Shown: positions 25,367-36,739, numbered from the stretch's first letter. The stretch: 64,000 bases of DNA from Engraulis encrasicolus (GCF_034702125.1 NC_085861.1:57934350-57998349), one strand, 5' to 3'. Translations and numbers: made by a program. Notes: generated by a model from the sequence alone, not told the origin.

Positions 25367-25513
25367 GGCCACTGACAGCTTTTACCGGGCCTGGGACTAA
25401 ATCATCTGAAAGGGCCCCCCTCTCAATCAATACAATACAATTGGGTCCCAATTCTGGGGGCCCTCTTTCTCAGGGCCCGGGTCAACTGTCTCCTTTGTCC
25501 TCCCCCTATCGGC

Positions 25514-25587
<74 letters not shown>

Positions 25588-25622
25588 GTGTGTGTGTGTG
25601 TTTTGTGTGTGTGCGCGCGCGA
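25514..25622. repeat. Interrupted (GT)n microsatellite
   Basis: GT tracts broken three times by TTTT and ending in GCGCGCGCGA, a stretch with potential for alternating purine-pyrimidine structure. Confidence 0.9.
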
Positions 25623-26821
25623 CGCATGTGTGTCAATTGACCACAATCTGGCTTTATTTCATTTTTTAATACTCCGCGAAGGTCTAAAATTTTGCCCATG
25701 ATGGTCTAAAAAAGGTCTAAAAAAGTCTAAAATTTCACTTGTTAAAACCTGCAGACACCCTGTTATCTGGGCCATCACCGAAAAGAACATCTTGCCTTCT
25801 ACGTTAAGTAGGGAGATTGGTCGAAACTGGCTGATGGTTTCTGCCTCTTTCTCTTTCGGAATTAGGACACCTCCTGCCCTCCGCCACACTTTGGGAATGG
25901 TCTTCTTCTGCCATATCGTCCTCATCAACTTCCAAAGAAACCTTAGGACATCAGGTGTGTTTTTGTACAGCTTGTACGGTATCCCATTTGGTCCTGGGGC
26001 TGACGCCGTCCTTGCTCGGTGGACCACCCTTTCCACCTCTTTCCAAGTCGGGGGGCCAACGTCGCACTGATGTTCTGGGGGTGCGATTGGTGGGATATCT
26101 GCAGGAATTGCGAGATGTTCATGCCGTTTTGGATCAGAGTGTATGCTCCTGAAGTGGTCCTCCACGTCTCTTTTAGTTGTTTTTAGGGATCCGCTTTTCT
26201 CACTTGAGAAAAGGCCTTTCAGGAATGCATAAGGATCTTTGTAGAACCTTGTTCTAGTGCGTTCTTTCTTCCTTCTGCGCTTCCTCAAGGTCTCCGCTTT
26301 GCGTAGAGATGTTAGCCGGATTTTGATGTCCATTTGGAGTGCGTTGATGCCTTCCTTTTCTACGTCTGTGGACTTTCTCCATACCTTCTTGAGCTGTCTC
26401 CTTTCCTGGACCAGACGCTTTATCTCCTGCTGTCTCCTCGATGTAACCACCACTGGGACTTGGTCTCTGCTCTTGTGTTTTTTAACACCGAACCGTTCCA
26501 CTCCATACTGGTAGATCAGGTTTCCCATACTCTCCAGCTTCTTTTCAGCCGTGCCTTTTAGCTGCTCAAGGGACTTTGCCAGGTCAGTGTTGACAGCCTC
26601 CCACAGCTTCCTTTCTGCCGCACCAGGCCATTTCACCTGCGATTTGCGCCCAGCCATTTTTCTCTCAGCTGGAGGTCTAGCTAAAATAGGGAAAAATAAG
26701 GCTGCACATATTACTCAGCTATTGACTGCCAAACTGTCACCTTTAGAATCTTCAGTCATACACACACACACACACACACACATGCAGCCTTGTAGAACTT
26801 TAGACCTCTGCTGTCAGTAAG

Positions 26822-26935
26822 TGGCAGTGGCCTACTGGGTAGGGTGTTGGTCTGTCAGAGGGTTGCAGGTTCGAATCCCACCCTTACCTCTCCCTACCCA
26901 CCCATTGCTGAAAGGCACCTGAAGCATCTCCATAC
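26822..26935 (+). mobile_element. tRNA-derived SINE head
   Basis: GTGGCCTACTGGGTAGGGTG resembles an A box and GGTTCGAATCC is a consensus B box, about 35 bases apart, as in the internal RNA polymerase III promoter of a tRNA. The sequence then runs into CCACCCTTACCTCTCCCTAC and a CA tract rather than a proper acceptor stem, so this is a SINE and not a working tRNA gene. Confidence 0.7.
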
Positions 26936-26939
26936 ATGC

Positions 26940-27090
<151 letters not shown>

Positions 27091-27189
27091 CTATCTCTTT
27101 CCCTCGTGTTTCTGTGTGTGTATACAACAGCTCTGTGTGTGTGTGTGCATAATCCGCAAGCATACCAATAGCATTGTCTCTCCGGAAAT

Positions 27190-27859
27190 GCAGTCTTATT
27201 ATTATTATTATTATTGTTATTATTGATTTATTTTCTTCCAGATATAACGTTTTTTTGTGATTTTATGTGTGAATAGAATATGGCTTAATCGAAAAAAGTT
27301 GATACTCGTGATCCTAAATTCATAAACTCAAAGTTGCAAGTTGGGTCCTAAATATCACATAGGCTTTATGCAGCCATATTTGCGTATAAGTATCCTAGGT
27401 ATCTTTGTGCTTCAGGGATATTCTGAACAAATCAAGTTGAATGATATACCAGGCTCAATTTACAATAACTTGTAACAATAAATGATGTTTCATTAGAACT
27501 TGGAGGGCATTTCCACCCTTTATCTTAAAAAAACCCTGAATTTTGCTGTCCATGGACTAAAAGCGTGTTTATGACATAGTGTGTCTTTAATCTGGTAACC
27601 AAATACTTAGCTCAGCAGCTCCTCCTCTTAATGCTGAATCCATGCATACCTCATATGTTAAATTTGGTTAAACTAATAAAAAGTTATAGCAGTTTATATA
27701 TTTTAGAGCGCCCCCCGCAGGCCATTTTGTTGTCTGTGTGTTTGACACTCGAACTCAAATTGTTCTATAGACCATAAACTTCAACTTGGGAGTGAAAACC
27801 AAACTTTAACACAAATTTGAAATGACTGAGAAAAAATGCACATGCCTACGACCCCACTA
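27190..27859 (-). repeat. Inner inverted repeat, right copy
   Basis: Reverse complement of 19364-19985, from a (TTA)n run through TTTTCTTCCAGATAT and GCGCCCCCCGCAGGCC to CGACCCCACTA. Differences include a roughly 9-base insertion near the outer edge. Confidence 0.75.
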
Positions 27860-29137
27860 AGAGACTGTCTAGGGTTCATGACAAAAGAATGCTTGGCATT
27901 ATATCTGATGGCTTGTGGGGAAAATGTCAGAGGGCAATTCTTTCCGAGAGTCCAACAACAACACAATATCAAAATGTCATGGTGGACGCGACCACCTGCC
28001 ACGAAAAGTCAGCTCCTTTCGGTTCCTAGAAAACAGATGCCTTAAAAAATAATAATAATCCAGATCCCATTCGGCTACTATAGGCTATCTCCACATTGTT
28101 CCATAAGACAGCTTCGCTGATAATCTTAGCTAATAGCTGTAGTAAGCCCACAAGACACCAAAACAGTGCTCCGTGGTCGTTGTCTATTTCAAAACTGTTA
28201 ATAAAACCTGGGGTCTTCGGGTAGCCTAGGCCTACAACATTTAAAGGCCAACTAACGATAAAACTCAGTTTTACTCACTCCTTTCGAAGATCGGACGGTC
28301 ACCCCAAGTTAAACTCACTTGCAAGGCTCTCATAGCCGTGCGTCAACTCTCCTGGCTGTGTTTCCCGGTGTTTCCCAATTTACATAAATAATGCAGAGAA
28401 ACGAGCGAATCACGAAAGCCTTTCTGTGTTTCGTCACGTCGAAAGAAGGCGTTGCCCACAAAGGTTTATATCGACCCATTTATCTAAAAACATGTCGAGT
28501 AATTTTTTTCTGCTTGTTTTCAAAACAAGCAACGTCTGGTGGTCCGAAACATAGCTTAGCTTAGCTATCAGCTGGTTGCTACTCTCAGGTACACACACAG
28601 CACAAAGCCTCATGCATAAAGCCAGCTCACTCTGGTTGCTCCGTGCCTGCAGCTCGCCTAGGGGTCGCTGTCGAAAGAGCACAGCCCTGAATGGAGCCTG
28701 TACGCCTCCGCTGGCCCCCCTATAGTGCAGTACCACCCGGGGAAGTGGCGACTCTGTTTCCCATTACATTCTCTCCAAGAACTGGAGGACTGAGCCAATC
28801 AGAGACGCGTTTCTTCGAGAGCAGGAGGAGTGAGCCAATCAGAGACGCATTTCCACGAGAAACACGGAACACTCTCTCGTTTCTCCACAAGCCACCTTGC
28901 CAGCTTGCAAAAACGTCTTGAAACAAAGCAACCAGAACGTTTTTTAAAACAGGACCAACGCGTAACACATTCAATAACAATGGGGAACACGGCAATATTA
29001 ATTAAATGACGTTGAGAGGCCATCTTTAAAACTATGTCAGTCGTGCGCGCTGTCAAATGAGAGCCACGAGAAACACGGTGGGGCGCAACATCGTCCTGTC
29101 TTTCGCAACATCGCCAACGGCAGGGGCAAACGCTAGT
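27860..29137. other. Right interior of the 12-kb unit, with a duplicated CCAAT segment
   Basis: No coding motif was recognised. GAGCCAATCAGAGACGC occurs twice about 40 bp apart (near 28792 and 28832) within a CG-rich stretch. Two CCAAT boxes so arranged could be a promoter of the element, but no transcript start or reading frame supports this. Confidence 0.4.
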
Positions 29138-29373
29138 ACTTCCGGGCACATCAGGCTGAGAGGTGAAAATATCAAAAATTAAAAATAGCACGTCGAGCTT
29201 TTTTCATTGCCGTTATTTTGAAATGAAGTAGAAAATAAAATTTGGAAATAGAGATCAAAATTTGTTTTTTCGTTTGTCACTAAAACAAAATAATGAAATA
29301 ACCAGCCGTTTTTTTTTCGTTTTTTGTTATTTGGTTATGAATCGAAAAACAAAAGAACGAATGGTACACGGAC
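29138..29373 (-). repeat. Right terminal inverted repeat of the 12-kb unit
   Basis: Reverse complement of 17240-17474, ending GAATGGTACACGGAC, and followed by CGATCTGG, a near-duplicate of the 8-mer before the left end. Confidence 0.8.
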
Positions 29374-29374
29374 C

Positions 29375-31140
29375 GATCTGGCCAAGGATCCTTCCGTTAC
29401 TCCCCAGAAAGTTTAAGGTACTCAGTCGGACACGTTGTAAAGTTACTGTCTTCTGTATTTATTGCGTGCAGCATAGGCGCAGAAACCGTGGGTGCCCGGG
29501 CCCTGGGGCACCCACGGGAATCTTTGGGCACCCATCGAGCACCCACGGACAAATCCGAGCACTAAAGCAGTATTATTCACGAGAGAAGTTTAAAGATGAA
29601 ATGGTGTTTGCATTGTAACTGTCTTTTTGTAACGTAAGGTAGCCTATTATAATTTCTCATATTCTAACGTAAGCTAGCCTACTTCACGCGCCGATCCTTC
29701 TTTTCCTCTGTGGTGCGTTGCGTTGCTCTTCTACACAATCAGACAGTAACCATAGAAACATGGTTGGATTGACCATATGGTATACAGGGCTTTTGCCCAA
29801 TGGACTCTTCTCCCCTCTACCTCTTTGAGATAGCAGATATTGTTAAAACATGTTGGATGTTAAATTCAGAAAAATTCCATTAGTGAAATGCTGTTGAAGG
29901 CTTCATTGTCGCTCTAATGCCTCGTGGACTAATCTAGACTGAAAATGCCCGACATTAAATTTCAGAACAGTGCAGCGTCTATGCAGACGGTTCAGAAGTA
30001 GAAGTAGTTCTATCACAGGCTATGTGTTAAGCTGTTTATTATATTGCGCTATTTCACAAGTTATGGAAGTTATGGAAGGATCTAAACCTTTCAGTACAAG
30101 CTAGGACTTCTTACAGACAAAGGTTTGCAGTCGGAAAGTCTACAAAATGGTAAGTCACTGACTGTCTATCACTTCATCCTGCGATATCCCATGTGTAGCA
30201 CCGCCGTGTGCCGTTTTCTGTTATGGTCATTTTTCTCTACACTCTGGGTCTAAGTGCTGGGATGATCAAGTTGAGTCTCTACATATCCATACTTTTGTTG
30301 TGCGCTGTTGGATGATTTTGCCATTTCATTTTGCTGTTCTGGCTGCTAACACTGTTGGCTTATAGTCAGGACTGAGTAGCCTAGTTTGATCATGGCTAGC
30401 ATGAAGTGCATGGCTATGCGCTGCGTCATGCACTGTTGGACTAAAACCTAACATTTCAACATCTTTCTGTGACACGTAGGCTATTTGTGTGTGATACGAA
30501 CGTTGCATTCATGTTCTAAATCTAAAGTGCGTGGCTGAACGCCAGTCTGAATTCACTGTGGGCGCACGCGTTGCTGTTGGCTACTGCACAATACTGCTAT
30601 GCTTGTAAAATGTACTTAAGACATACAACATTCACGTCATGCATGGTTTCATTTTATTAAGGAAAAGGATGATGTGCGATCTTCTGGGTCCGTGTAGCTA
30701 TGAGCTGGTCTTTATTCATGATGCCGACTAGGCTGGAAAGAGGCACCAGCAAACGTGGCCTGGGCTTTGCATGCGTTCAATGTATACCAATGATTGTAAT
30801 GTAATTCAATATTCAATTCAAATATAGGCGATTTTATTGTAAATTATTGATTTGACACCCACAAGGAAAATAAATAGGATAGGCTTACAATTATTATTTA
30901 GCACTACACATTTTTTTAAATAAAAGTGACCAACGCATGATGAAACAATTATTGAAAAGCAAGGTATGGCAAACAAACGGGACATTCTGTGGGTCGCGAC
31001 CCCCGGTTGGAAACCACGAGCACCCACGGGCATAATCAAAAGTCGGCGCCTATGGCGTGCAGGATACTATAGTACCCCATAGAGCGGACGCTGACTGTGT
31101 GTTAAGTAAACAAACATACACAAAGTTGTGTGTAACAGTA
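29375..31140. repeat. Partial copy of the interior of the 13541 element, split by a hAT
   Basis: GATCTGGCCAAGG, then ACTGTCTTCTGTA, and after the insert CATAGAGCGGACGCTG and AACAAACATACA follow the same order as 14348-14520. The insert between them is the hAT at 29472-31054. Confidence 0.6.
29472..31054. mobile_element. hAT element, 1.58 kb, perfect 8-bp duplication
   Basis: GCGTGCAG is duplicated exactly at 29464-29471 and 31055-31062. The ends are CATAGGCGCAG (left) and the inverted GGCGCCTATG (right), each followed inwards by a GTGGGTGC / GCACCCAC pair. No transposase frame remains, so it is a non-autonomous hAT. Confidence 0.82.
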
Positions 31141-31238
31141 CGGCTACTACAAGACACGTCCGTCCCGCAAACTACACTGAGAGAAAACAAGGGTTCGACA
31201 CCCTAATCTTTATTTTTATTTTTATTTATTTTTACCAG

Positions 31239-31428
31239 ATCTAGAGACGTCAGTGATGACTCAGCTGCAGAATGTGGTGCTGCAGCGTAGTGGGAGCCTG
31301 TATAAGGTCTTGTCTTTGAGCGCGGAGCTGGACTGCCTGATGGCCATGGCTCTGGCCTCGCAGGAATACGGCTACACTTCCCCCACGCTCACACCACACA
31401 GCAGCGTCATCAGACTCGCAGAGTCCAG
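31239..31428 (+). CDS. msh5: msh5 exon C (phase 1 to 2)
   Basis: A 190-nt exon whose first two bases AT complete an aspartate codon with the G left by exon B. It reads LETSVMTQLQNVVLQRSGSL through LSAELDCLMAMALASQEYGY to SSVIRLAES and ends in AG, half of an arginine codon. It corresponds to the MSH5 helix leading into the ATPase domain; the AELDCL...YGY block is strongly conserved across MutS proteins. The acceptor is a T-rich tract ending TTTACCAG and the donor is GTGGGT from 31429. A GT microsatellite starts about 60 bases downstream. Confidence 0.95.
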
Positions 31429-31489
31429 GTGGGTGGTGCAGTGTACCTCTCTTGTTTCTACTCGTACTAGTGTTTGCTTCAGAAATACA

Positions 31490-31605
31490 GCTGTGTGTGT
31501 GTGTGTGTGTGTGTGAGTGTGTGCGCGTGTGCGTGTGCGTTTGTGTGTGTGTGTGTGTGTGTGTGAGTGTGTGCGCGTGTGCGTGTGCGTTTGTGTGTGT
31601 TTTAA
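31490..31605. repeat. (GT)n/(GTGC)n microsatellite with internal duplication
   Basis: A unit containing GAGTGTGTGCGCGTGTGCGT occurs twice about 50 bases apart, embedded in GT repeats, about 60 bases after the exon C donor site. Confidence 0.9.
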
Positions 31606-32254
31606 GTTCTCAGGTAGCTTTTGTGTGTGTTTTTTTAAGTTGTATGATTTGTTTCTGTATGTTTTATTGGTAACACTTTATTTTAGGGTAACATATAAGC
31701 TCTGACAAATACAATGTTAATGCCTGTATAAGTAACTTGTAAGGCATGTACTAAGCAAAATCAAACATTTGAAAAGCATGCATTCGCAAATGTCTTGTTC
31801 ATGCACAATTAGGAATTTATTACCAATATTACCTTAGTAAGGACCAGTAAGCCTATAGTTCTATTTAGTAGTAAGTAGTAAGTGGCAGAATGCAATGTAT
31901 ATAAGCTCCCGACACACTGTGTGAACAAACCCTGAACAGTGTGAAAACAGATGTGGATAAGGGTCCCTATTCTAAAGTGAGGCACTGCTCAGCCCAGATG
32001 GCTTAGGGCCCACGCACTACCTAGGGCCCCCTCATTACCTAGGACCCCCACACTACCCAGGCCTGCACTACCTAGCCCCTCCCTTATCAGCAAAGTGTGA
32101 GGGTATATTACATGACCACATTTAACTCTGCTGAGATATCTAGTTTTCTCATATTCAGATCAGTGTGAAAGAGGTAACAGGAGCCATTATATTGGAAGGA
32201 TTGGACGTACACTTCTCAATGACAGTGGGGTGGTGAGATGTTATTTTTTTCATG

Positions 32255-34170
32255 TACCTCTCTCTCCAGGTCGTCCTCAGACGAGCCTTCCATCGTTGCT
32301 TCCAGTCATCCCAATTCTCCATACACCTTTTCAGTTCGCTGATACTCTGGGCTCCGGCGTCCTTCTTGAGCATGTCCACAAATGGTAGTGTGGGACGTTC
32401 TCTTAACCGGCAACCACGTGATGGTTCCCATAGCACCAGTTTGCTGGCTGCCAGTTCTGGGTGCCTTTGGCAATGTCCTGCAAGTCCCATTCTCCTTACA
32501 TCTATCTTCTCGCTCACCCTTGGTATTCTCTCGTATAGGATTTTGTTGGTTACGTGTGCACTCTTACTGATGTTAAGCACTGCACACAGCATCCTGGTGT
32601 AGCACCCATCAAGGGACTTCTCTAGGGTTGGTTTCAGGGTCCAGCATTCACTGCTATGGAGGAGGACGGACTCTACTGTTGCATAGAAAAAGCTGTGTTT
32701 GATTGGACAGGGGAGATTGGAGTTCCATACACTAGCCATACCGTTCAGGGCCCTCCACGCAAGTGCCTTCCTCACTTCTAGATCTTGCTCAGTAGAGTTG
32801 ACCCATTAGCCCAGGTATTTGAAATCGTCGACTTCTTTCAGCACAGTGCCTCCTGCTGTACTCAGAGGTTGATGTTCAGGTGGGATGTTGTAGGTGATGA
32901 CCTCAGTTTTCTTGGCGTTGGGCCTGAGGCTGACCTTGGCGCACTCTAGCTCTACCCTGCTTAGTAGAGTTTGTGCTTGTTAAACATTGTCAGAGAGCAA
33001 ACTGATGTCATCCGCAAAGTCAAGGTCTGTGAGGACCACTGCAGGGTATCGACTCGACTTCCTTGGAGGTAGTGTGAAGCCAATTTCCTGCTCTCGCCTG
33101 ATGAAGAGGAAGGGGGCTAGTGTGTCCCCCTGCATAACTCCAGCCAGGATGCCAAACTCCTCACTGTTGCCATCTGGGGTCACCACCCTGGCCCTTGTTC
33201 CTGTATACATGGACTCTATTGCTCGGAGTAGGTTGGGGGGAATACTGTATGCCTTCAGGATCTTCATCATCATGCCTCGGTGGATCGAATCAAATGCCTT
33301 TTTGAAGTCATTGAAGCATAGTACGGCTGTCAAGTTGTTCTTCACTTCCTCAATCATTCTCCTTAGTGCCAAGATCTGGGATGTAGTGGTGCGTCCCTCT
33401 GGAAAGCCATTCTGGTTCGTCCTCAGAAGAGGGTTAATTGCCTGCCGGACCCTGTTTAGGATCATGCGGTTGTAGAGTTTCGCAGTGATGCATGTCAGGC
33501 TGATACCTAGGTAGTTGTCCGGCTTCGAGAGGTCTCCGGATTTAGGCACTGGCACGATGTTTGATAGAGACCACATATCAGGCAGCCGATTGTGCAGCAG
33601 GGCAAGGTTGCAGAACTCCAAAATGATGTTGTTTATGTCACAGTTCTTCAGCACCTCTGGGGGTATACCATCAGGACCAGCACTCTTTCCTGCTCTTACT
33701 TTGATTTCTGCCCTGGCGAGTTCTCAGAGAGTGAGGGGGCCATCATTGATGTTCAGGTTTGGGAAGACTGATGGTACTTCTTCCTCAGCTGCTTCTGCTG
33801 GTTCTCCCAGCAGCCTTTGGAAGTGGGTGGTCCAGGTTGTCACCCTCTCCTCCGGGCTGTGTCCTGCTACCTGTCCCTCCTTGGTCCTCTTCCGCCCTGT
33901 CATCTCATTGATGACCCTCCAGGCCTCCTCATACTGCTGTTCGCCTTGCGCCTCCTGCACCCTCCGCACTCTCTCCATCAGTTCCTCCCCTTTGATGGTG
34001 TCATATGTTCTGAAAAGAAACTGTTTGGCTTCATTCAGCTTGCCACATCTCTCTGTAGTTGGCTCCCGCTCAAAGTTGAGGCATACTTCCTCCACCTTCC
34101 CTCGTGCTGCTGCGACCTCTGGATGTTTGGATCGCATGGAGGTTCAGTCACTCTCCATCATGGGTACGTA
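32255..34170 (-). pseudogene. 5'-truncated LINE inside the fold-back element
   Basis: On the minus strand, the frame from 34137 reads SKHPEVAAARGKVEEVCLNF (linker), then AGKSAGPDGIPPEVLKNC, PDNYLGISLTCITAKLYNR, motif A LCFNDFKKAFDSIHRGMM, GVMQGDTLAPFLF and the catalytic LDFADDISLL. The C-terminal part (32775-32255) has WRALNGMASVW, ECWTLKPTLEKSLDGCYTRM and RRMGLAGHCQRHPELAASKL. Stops lie near 33722, 32986 and 32810, so it is inactive. Comparing with copy 2 of the fold-back element places the insertion between CATGTAC and ACTGAGTTTT. The clade (RTE-like or other) is not decided. Confidence 0.8.
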
Positions 34171-35005
34171 CCACTGAGTTTTAATTGTAAAAATCCCGAT
34201 ATAAATGCAGAATATTATGAAGAATAATAGTTTTGAAGCGAAACTAAACTATTCTTTTGTGATAATTAAGTTAATGTTTGAGATTAGCTCCAAGAAGTGC
34301 AGTGCATGATGGGTTCGCAATCTACAGACAACCTACCCAGCTCTGAACCTACCTACGTCCTTTGCTCCTCCCCTCACTCGTACAATTTAGTTGTAATCCA
34401 AACATTTGCCATGTACATTACAACAGAAAAATTCTCATCGCTGCATTCACCATGCATTGCATCTCTGACTAAGGGCGTACCCATCATGCACTGCACTTCT
34501 TGGAGCTAAGTTTCTCAAACATTAATTTAACGAATAGCTTAGTTTAGCTTCCAAACTATTACTCATTGTTATATTCTGTATTTTTTGTAGGGTTTCTACA
34601 ATTACAACTAATTGGTGTATGAACAAATGACATCTCACCACCCCACCGTCATTGATAAGTTTACGTCCAATTCCTGCTATATAATGCTTTCTGTTACCCT
34701 TGACAGTACTGAGTGGAATAAGTGAGAACTAAATATGGTATCTCACTGGACTACTGTAGGATTAGTTAATTTCTGGGTAGGGTGGGGGTCCTAGGTAGTG
34801 TGGGGGCCCTAAGCCATCTGGGCTGAGCAATGCCTCACTTTAGAACAGGGACCCTTATTCCACATCTGTTTTCACTTCAGGATTTGTTCACACAGTGTAT
34901 CAGGAACTTATACACATTGTATTCTGTCCCTTACTGCTTACTCATAAATAGAAATATAGGTCTACTAGGTACTTACTAAGGTTATATTGGTAATAAATGC
35001 CTTAA

Positions 35006-36058
35006 CCCTCCTATTATCCTTGGGGTCTATTTGACCCCATTCAATGTTTAAAGTCTGAAAAATACATGAAGTACATAATTCTTTGGCTTCATCTTTGATG
35101 ACTTTTCCTAAATATATGGGGGCAATGTGAAAAAAGTAAAATTTCCACAATTTTTTTTTCCCTAAGTAGAGATGCACCGGATCCTGATTTTATACCGGAT
35201 CCACTGCTTAAGATCCTGCCGGATCCGGAACCAGATACCGGATCTTACGAAAGGGTTGAAACACATAGCCTACTCGCACACGTGGGCCCTTTTTATTGCG
35301 TTGGCTCAAACTATTTTTTAGACTCATTGGCTTACTGCCAGACTGCCTGCACTGGCCGCTTCCAAAGTTCTTTCACTCCTTGCAGCAATTGGGGTTGTGA
35401 AAGTCTGACTGAAAAACCTAGGCTAGAGATGCACTAGATCCTGATTTTTTTGTAACTGCCGGATACCGGATCCACTGCTTAAGATCCTGCCGGATCCGGA
35501 TCCTGTAAAAAACCCTATTATCCTGCCGTATCCTGAAGAGGATCTTGGATCCTGTGCATCTCTATCCCTAAGTATTGTACACATTTTGCTTACATTGGTG
35601 TTCCTTGGGGTCAATTTGACCCCAAATTATTTTAAGTGTATTGAACATAAATGGAACATCCATATTTTGCTAATACATGTTCCAATCTGTCTTGATTATG
35701 TCAAATACATGAACATAAGTTAATTAGAACTGAACATTTTGCTTTATTTAGGGCTCTAATAACTAACAATATGTATGATGTGGACAAGGGCCAAAACTAA
35801 TTCTAGGCAACTTTTGGGCAGCTGTTGCACATTTTCGCCTAGTCATGGATTAGTGTTTTTGGTGTGTGAGCTGTGTGTGGGGGTGCTAGGACTTATATAA
35901 AAGGCTTTTTTATGTCCCCAACAGAGCAACAGTAAATATCTGAGGCATAAACCGGTGCAAAAGTTTTTGCTTCTACTGATTTTGTAGACATTTAAGTGGC
36001 TGGGTCAAAATGCCCCAAGGATCACGGATGTAACCTAAATCTGAGGATAACAGGAGGG
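35006..36058. mobile_element. TTAA-flanked DNA element, 1.05 kb
   Basis: CCCTCCTATTATCC (left) and GGATAACAGGAGGG (right) are inverted ends next to TTAA at 35002-35005 and 36059-36062. Inside the left end is GGGGTCTATTTGACCCC, a small palindrome-like motif that recurs as GGGGTCAATTTGACCCC at 35608. It has no transposase and is interrupted by the hAT MITE at 35167-35564. CCC ends with TTAA favour piggyBac type. Confidence 0.82.
35167..35564. mobile_element. hAT MITE, 398 bp, nested in 35006-36058
   Basis: TCCCTAAG is duplicated exactly at 35159-35166 and 35565-35572. The ends are TAGAGATGCACCGG and the inverted TGTGCATCTCTA. A GGATCC-rich block (CCACTGCTTAAGATCCTGCC) occurs twice, near 35198 and 35472, in the same orientation, which suggests partial internal duplication or two fused copies. 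Confidence 0.85.
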
Positions 36059-36287
36059 TTAATGTGCACGAACAAGACATTAGCGAATAAATGTCTAACA
36101 GCTCTCTGATTTTGCTTAGCACATGCCTTACAAGTTACTTACACAGGGATTAATATTGTATGTATTAGTGCTAATAGATGTAACAATAAAATAAAGTCTT
36201 ACCGTTTTATTTAATCCACACTAACAGTTTCTTCATCAGTGTCTATTATATTATGATTTTGAAAGTAGCATACATGTTTATGCTTAG

Positions 36288-36414
36288 ACACCCTCTGCTG
36301 GAGTTGTGCTGCCCCGTGTTCGTTTCCAATAAGTTACTGAGCTCTGAGACGGAGGGCAAGGTGAAAGTACTAACTGGGCCCAACTCATCCGGCAAGAGCA
36401 TCTACCTCAAGCAG
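36288..36414 (+). CDS. msh5: msh5 exon D (phase 2 to 0), Walker A P-loop
   Basis: A 127-nt exon whose first base A completes the arginine begun in exon C. It reads [20 protein letters not shown] and then [26 protein letters not shown] is the MutS family Walker A motif that holds ATP phosphates, and LELC...F is the strand before it. The acceptor is TATGCTTAG (ends 36287) and the donor is GTACTA from 36415, less close to consensus than the others. The Walker A sequence plus SIYLKQV identifies MSH5 rather than MSH2, 3, 4 or 6. Confidence 0.96.
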
Positions 36415-36568
36415 GTACTACCAGCCAAACTGAAATTTCACCAGCATTTTGCCTGCACAGTGCACAGCCATAATGAGTACACCCATTTTGAAAAGAAATA
36501 TTTTGAACATTATGTCAATATATACAATACAATACAACATGTATTTTCTATATAGCGCAGTATCACAA

Positions 36569-36680
36569 CGGGGGCTGCACGATATTAGAAAAATATGCGA
36601 TACACTATAACATGACTGTATACCGCGATATCGATATTACTCGTGATATTTAATATATACGGTACATATATTTTCCCCTC
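36569..36680. repeat. hAT-like terminus remnant
   Basis: GGGGCTGCACGATATTAGAA followed by GATATCGATATTACTCGTGA resembles the end of a hAT MITE. No opposite end is nearby, so it is truncated. Confidence 0.4.
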
Positions 36681-36739
36681 TCAACTTGTTATTCTACACT
36701 TTATCATGTATGAAACAACTGAGAGCAATGTTTTATTTC

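Larger units (their letters stand above)
23603..25762. mobile_element. 2.16-kb DNA transposon inside the endonuclease LINE
   Basis: The ends are CAGGGTGTCCGCGGGG (left) and the inverted CCTGCAGACACCCTG (right). A perfect 5-bp duplication TTATC lies at 23598-23602 and 25763-25767, and removing the insert restores the LINE frame. About ten (G)TCTAAAA units sit just inside both ends, all in the same orientation. No transposase is recognisable; two long GT tracts lie near the right end. A hAT-like group with 5-bp sites is possible. Confidence 0.78.
21300..26657 (-). pseudogene. LINE with C-terminal restriction-like endonuclease, split by a transposon
   Basis: Read 26657 to 21380 on the minus strand. 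The N-terminal part (332-codon frame starting MAGRKSQVKWPG) reaches RT motifs SAPGPNGIPYKLY and ETISQFRPISLLN. After the insertion 23603-25762 the RT resumes with VVFLDLANAFGSVPHELLW, then AYMDD in another frame. The last 556-codon frame (23050-21380) has a CCHC knuckle (C306, C309, H317, C322) and an endonuclease core RPDLVLW (P419-D420), IELTVPWEE (E435) and K451. This layout is that of R2/R4 (Rex6)/NeSL/HERO-type LINEs, which nick a target and reverse-transcribe their RNA there. N-terminal zinc fingers are missing, so it is 5'-truncated. At least two frameshifts near 23050-23270 leave it inactive. The subgroup is unresolved. Confidence 0.85.
31669..36203. mobile_element. Fold-back hAT element, copy 1 (4.5 kb with insertions)
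   Basis: GTTTTATT is duplicated exactly at 31661-31668 and 36204-36211, the 8-bp signature of hAT. The ends are GGTAACACTTTATTTTAGGG and the inverted AAAATAAAGTCTTACC. The two halves are long inverted repeats, as seen more clearly in copy 2 at 43465-45090. The left half is interrupted by a LINE (32255-34170). The right half is interrupted by a TTAA element (35006-36058), which itself contains a hAT MITE (35167-35564). No transposase is encoded. All of this lies in the msh5 intron between exons C and D. Confidence 0.85.

Noticed and set aside
26822..26895. Possible tRNA gene
   Set aside because: A- and B-box-like sequences are present, but the acceptor stem and a proper anticodon arm cannot be formed; a SINE head fits better.
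32987..34227. Plus-strand open frames up to 220 codons
   Set aside because: Antisense to the LINE at 32255-34170; no recognisable motif.
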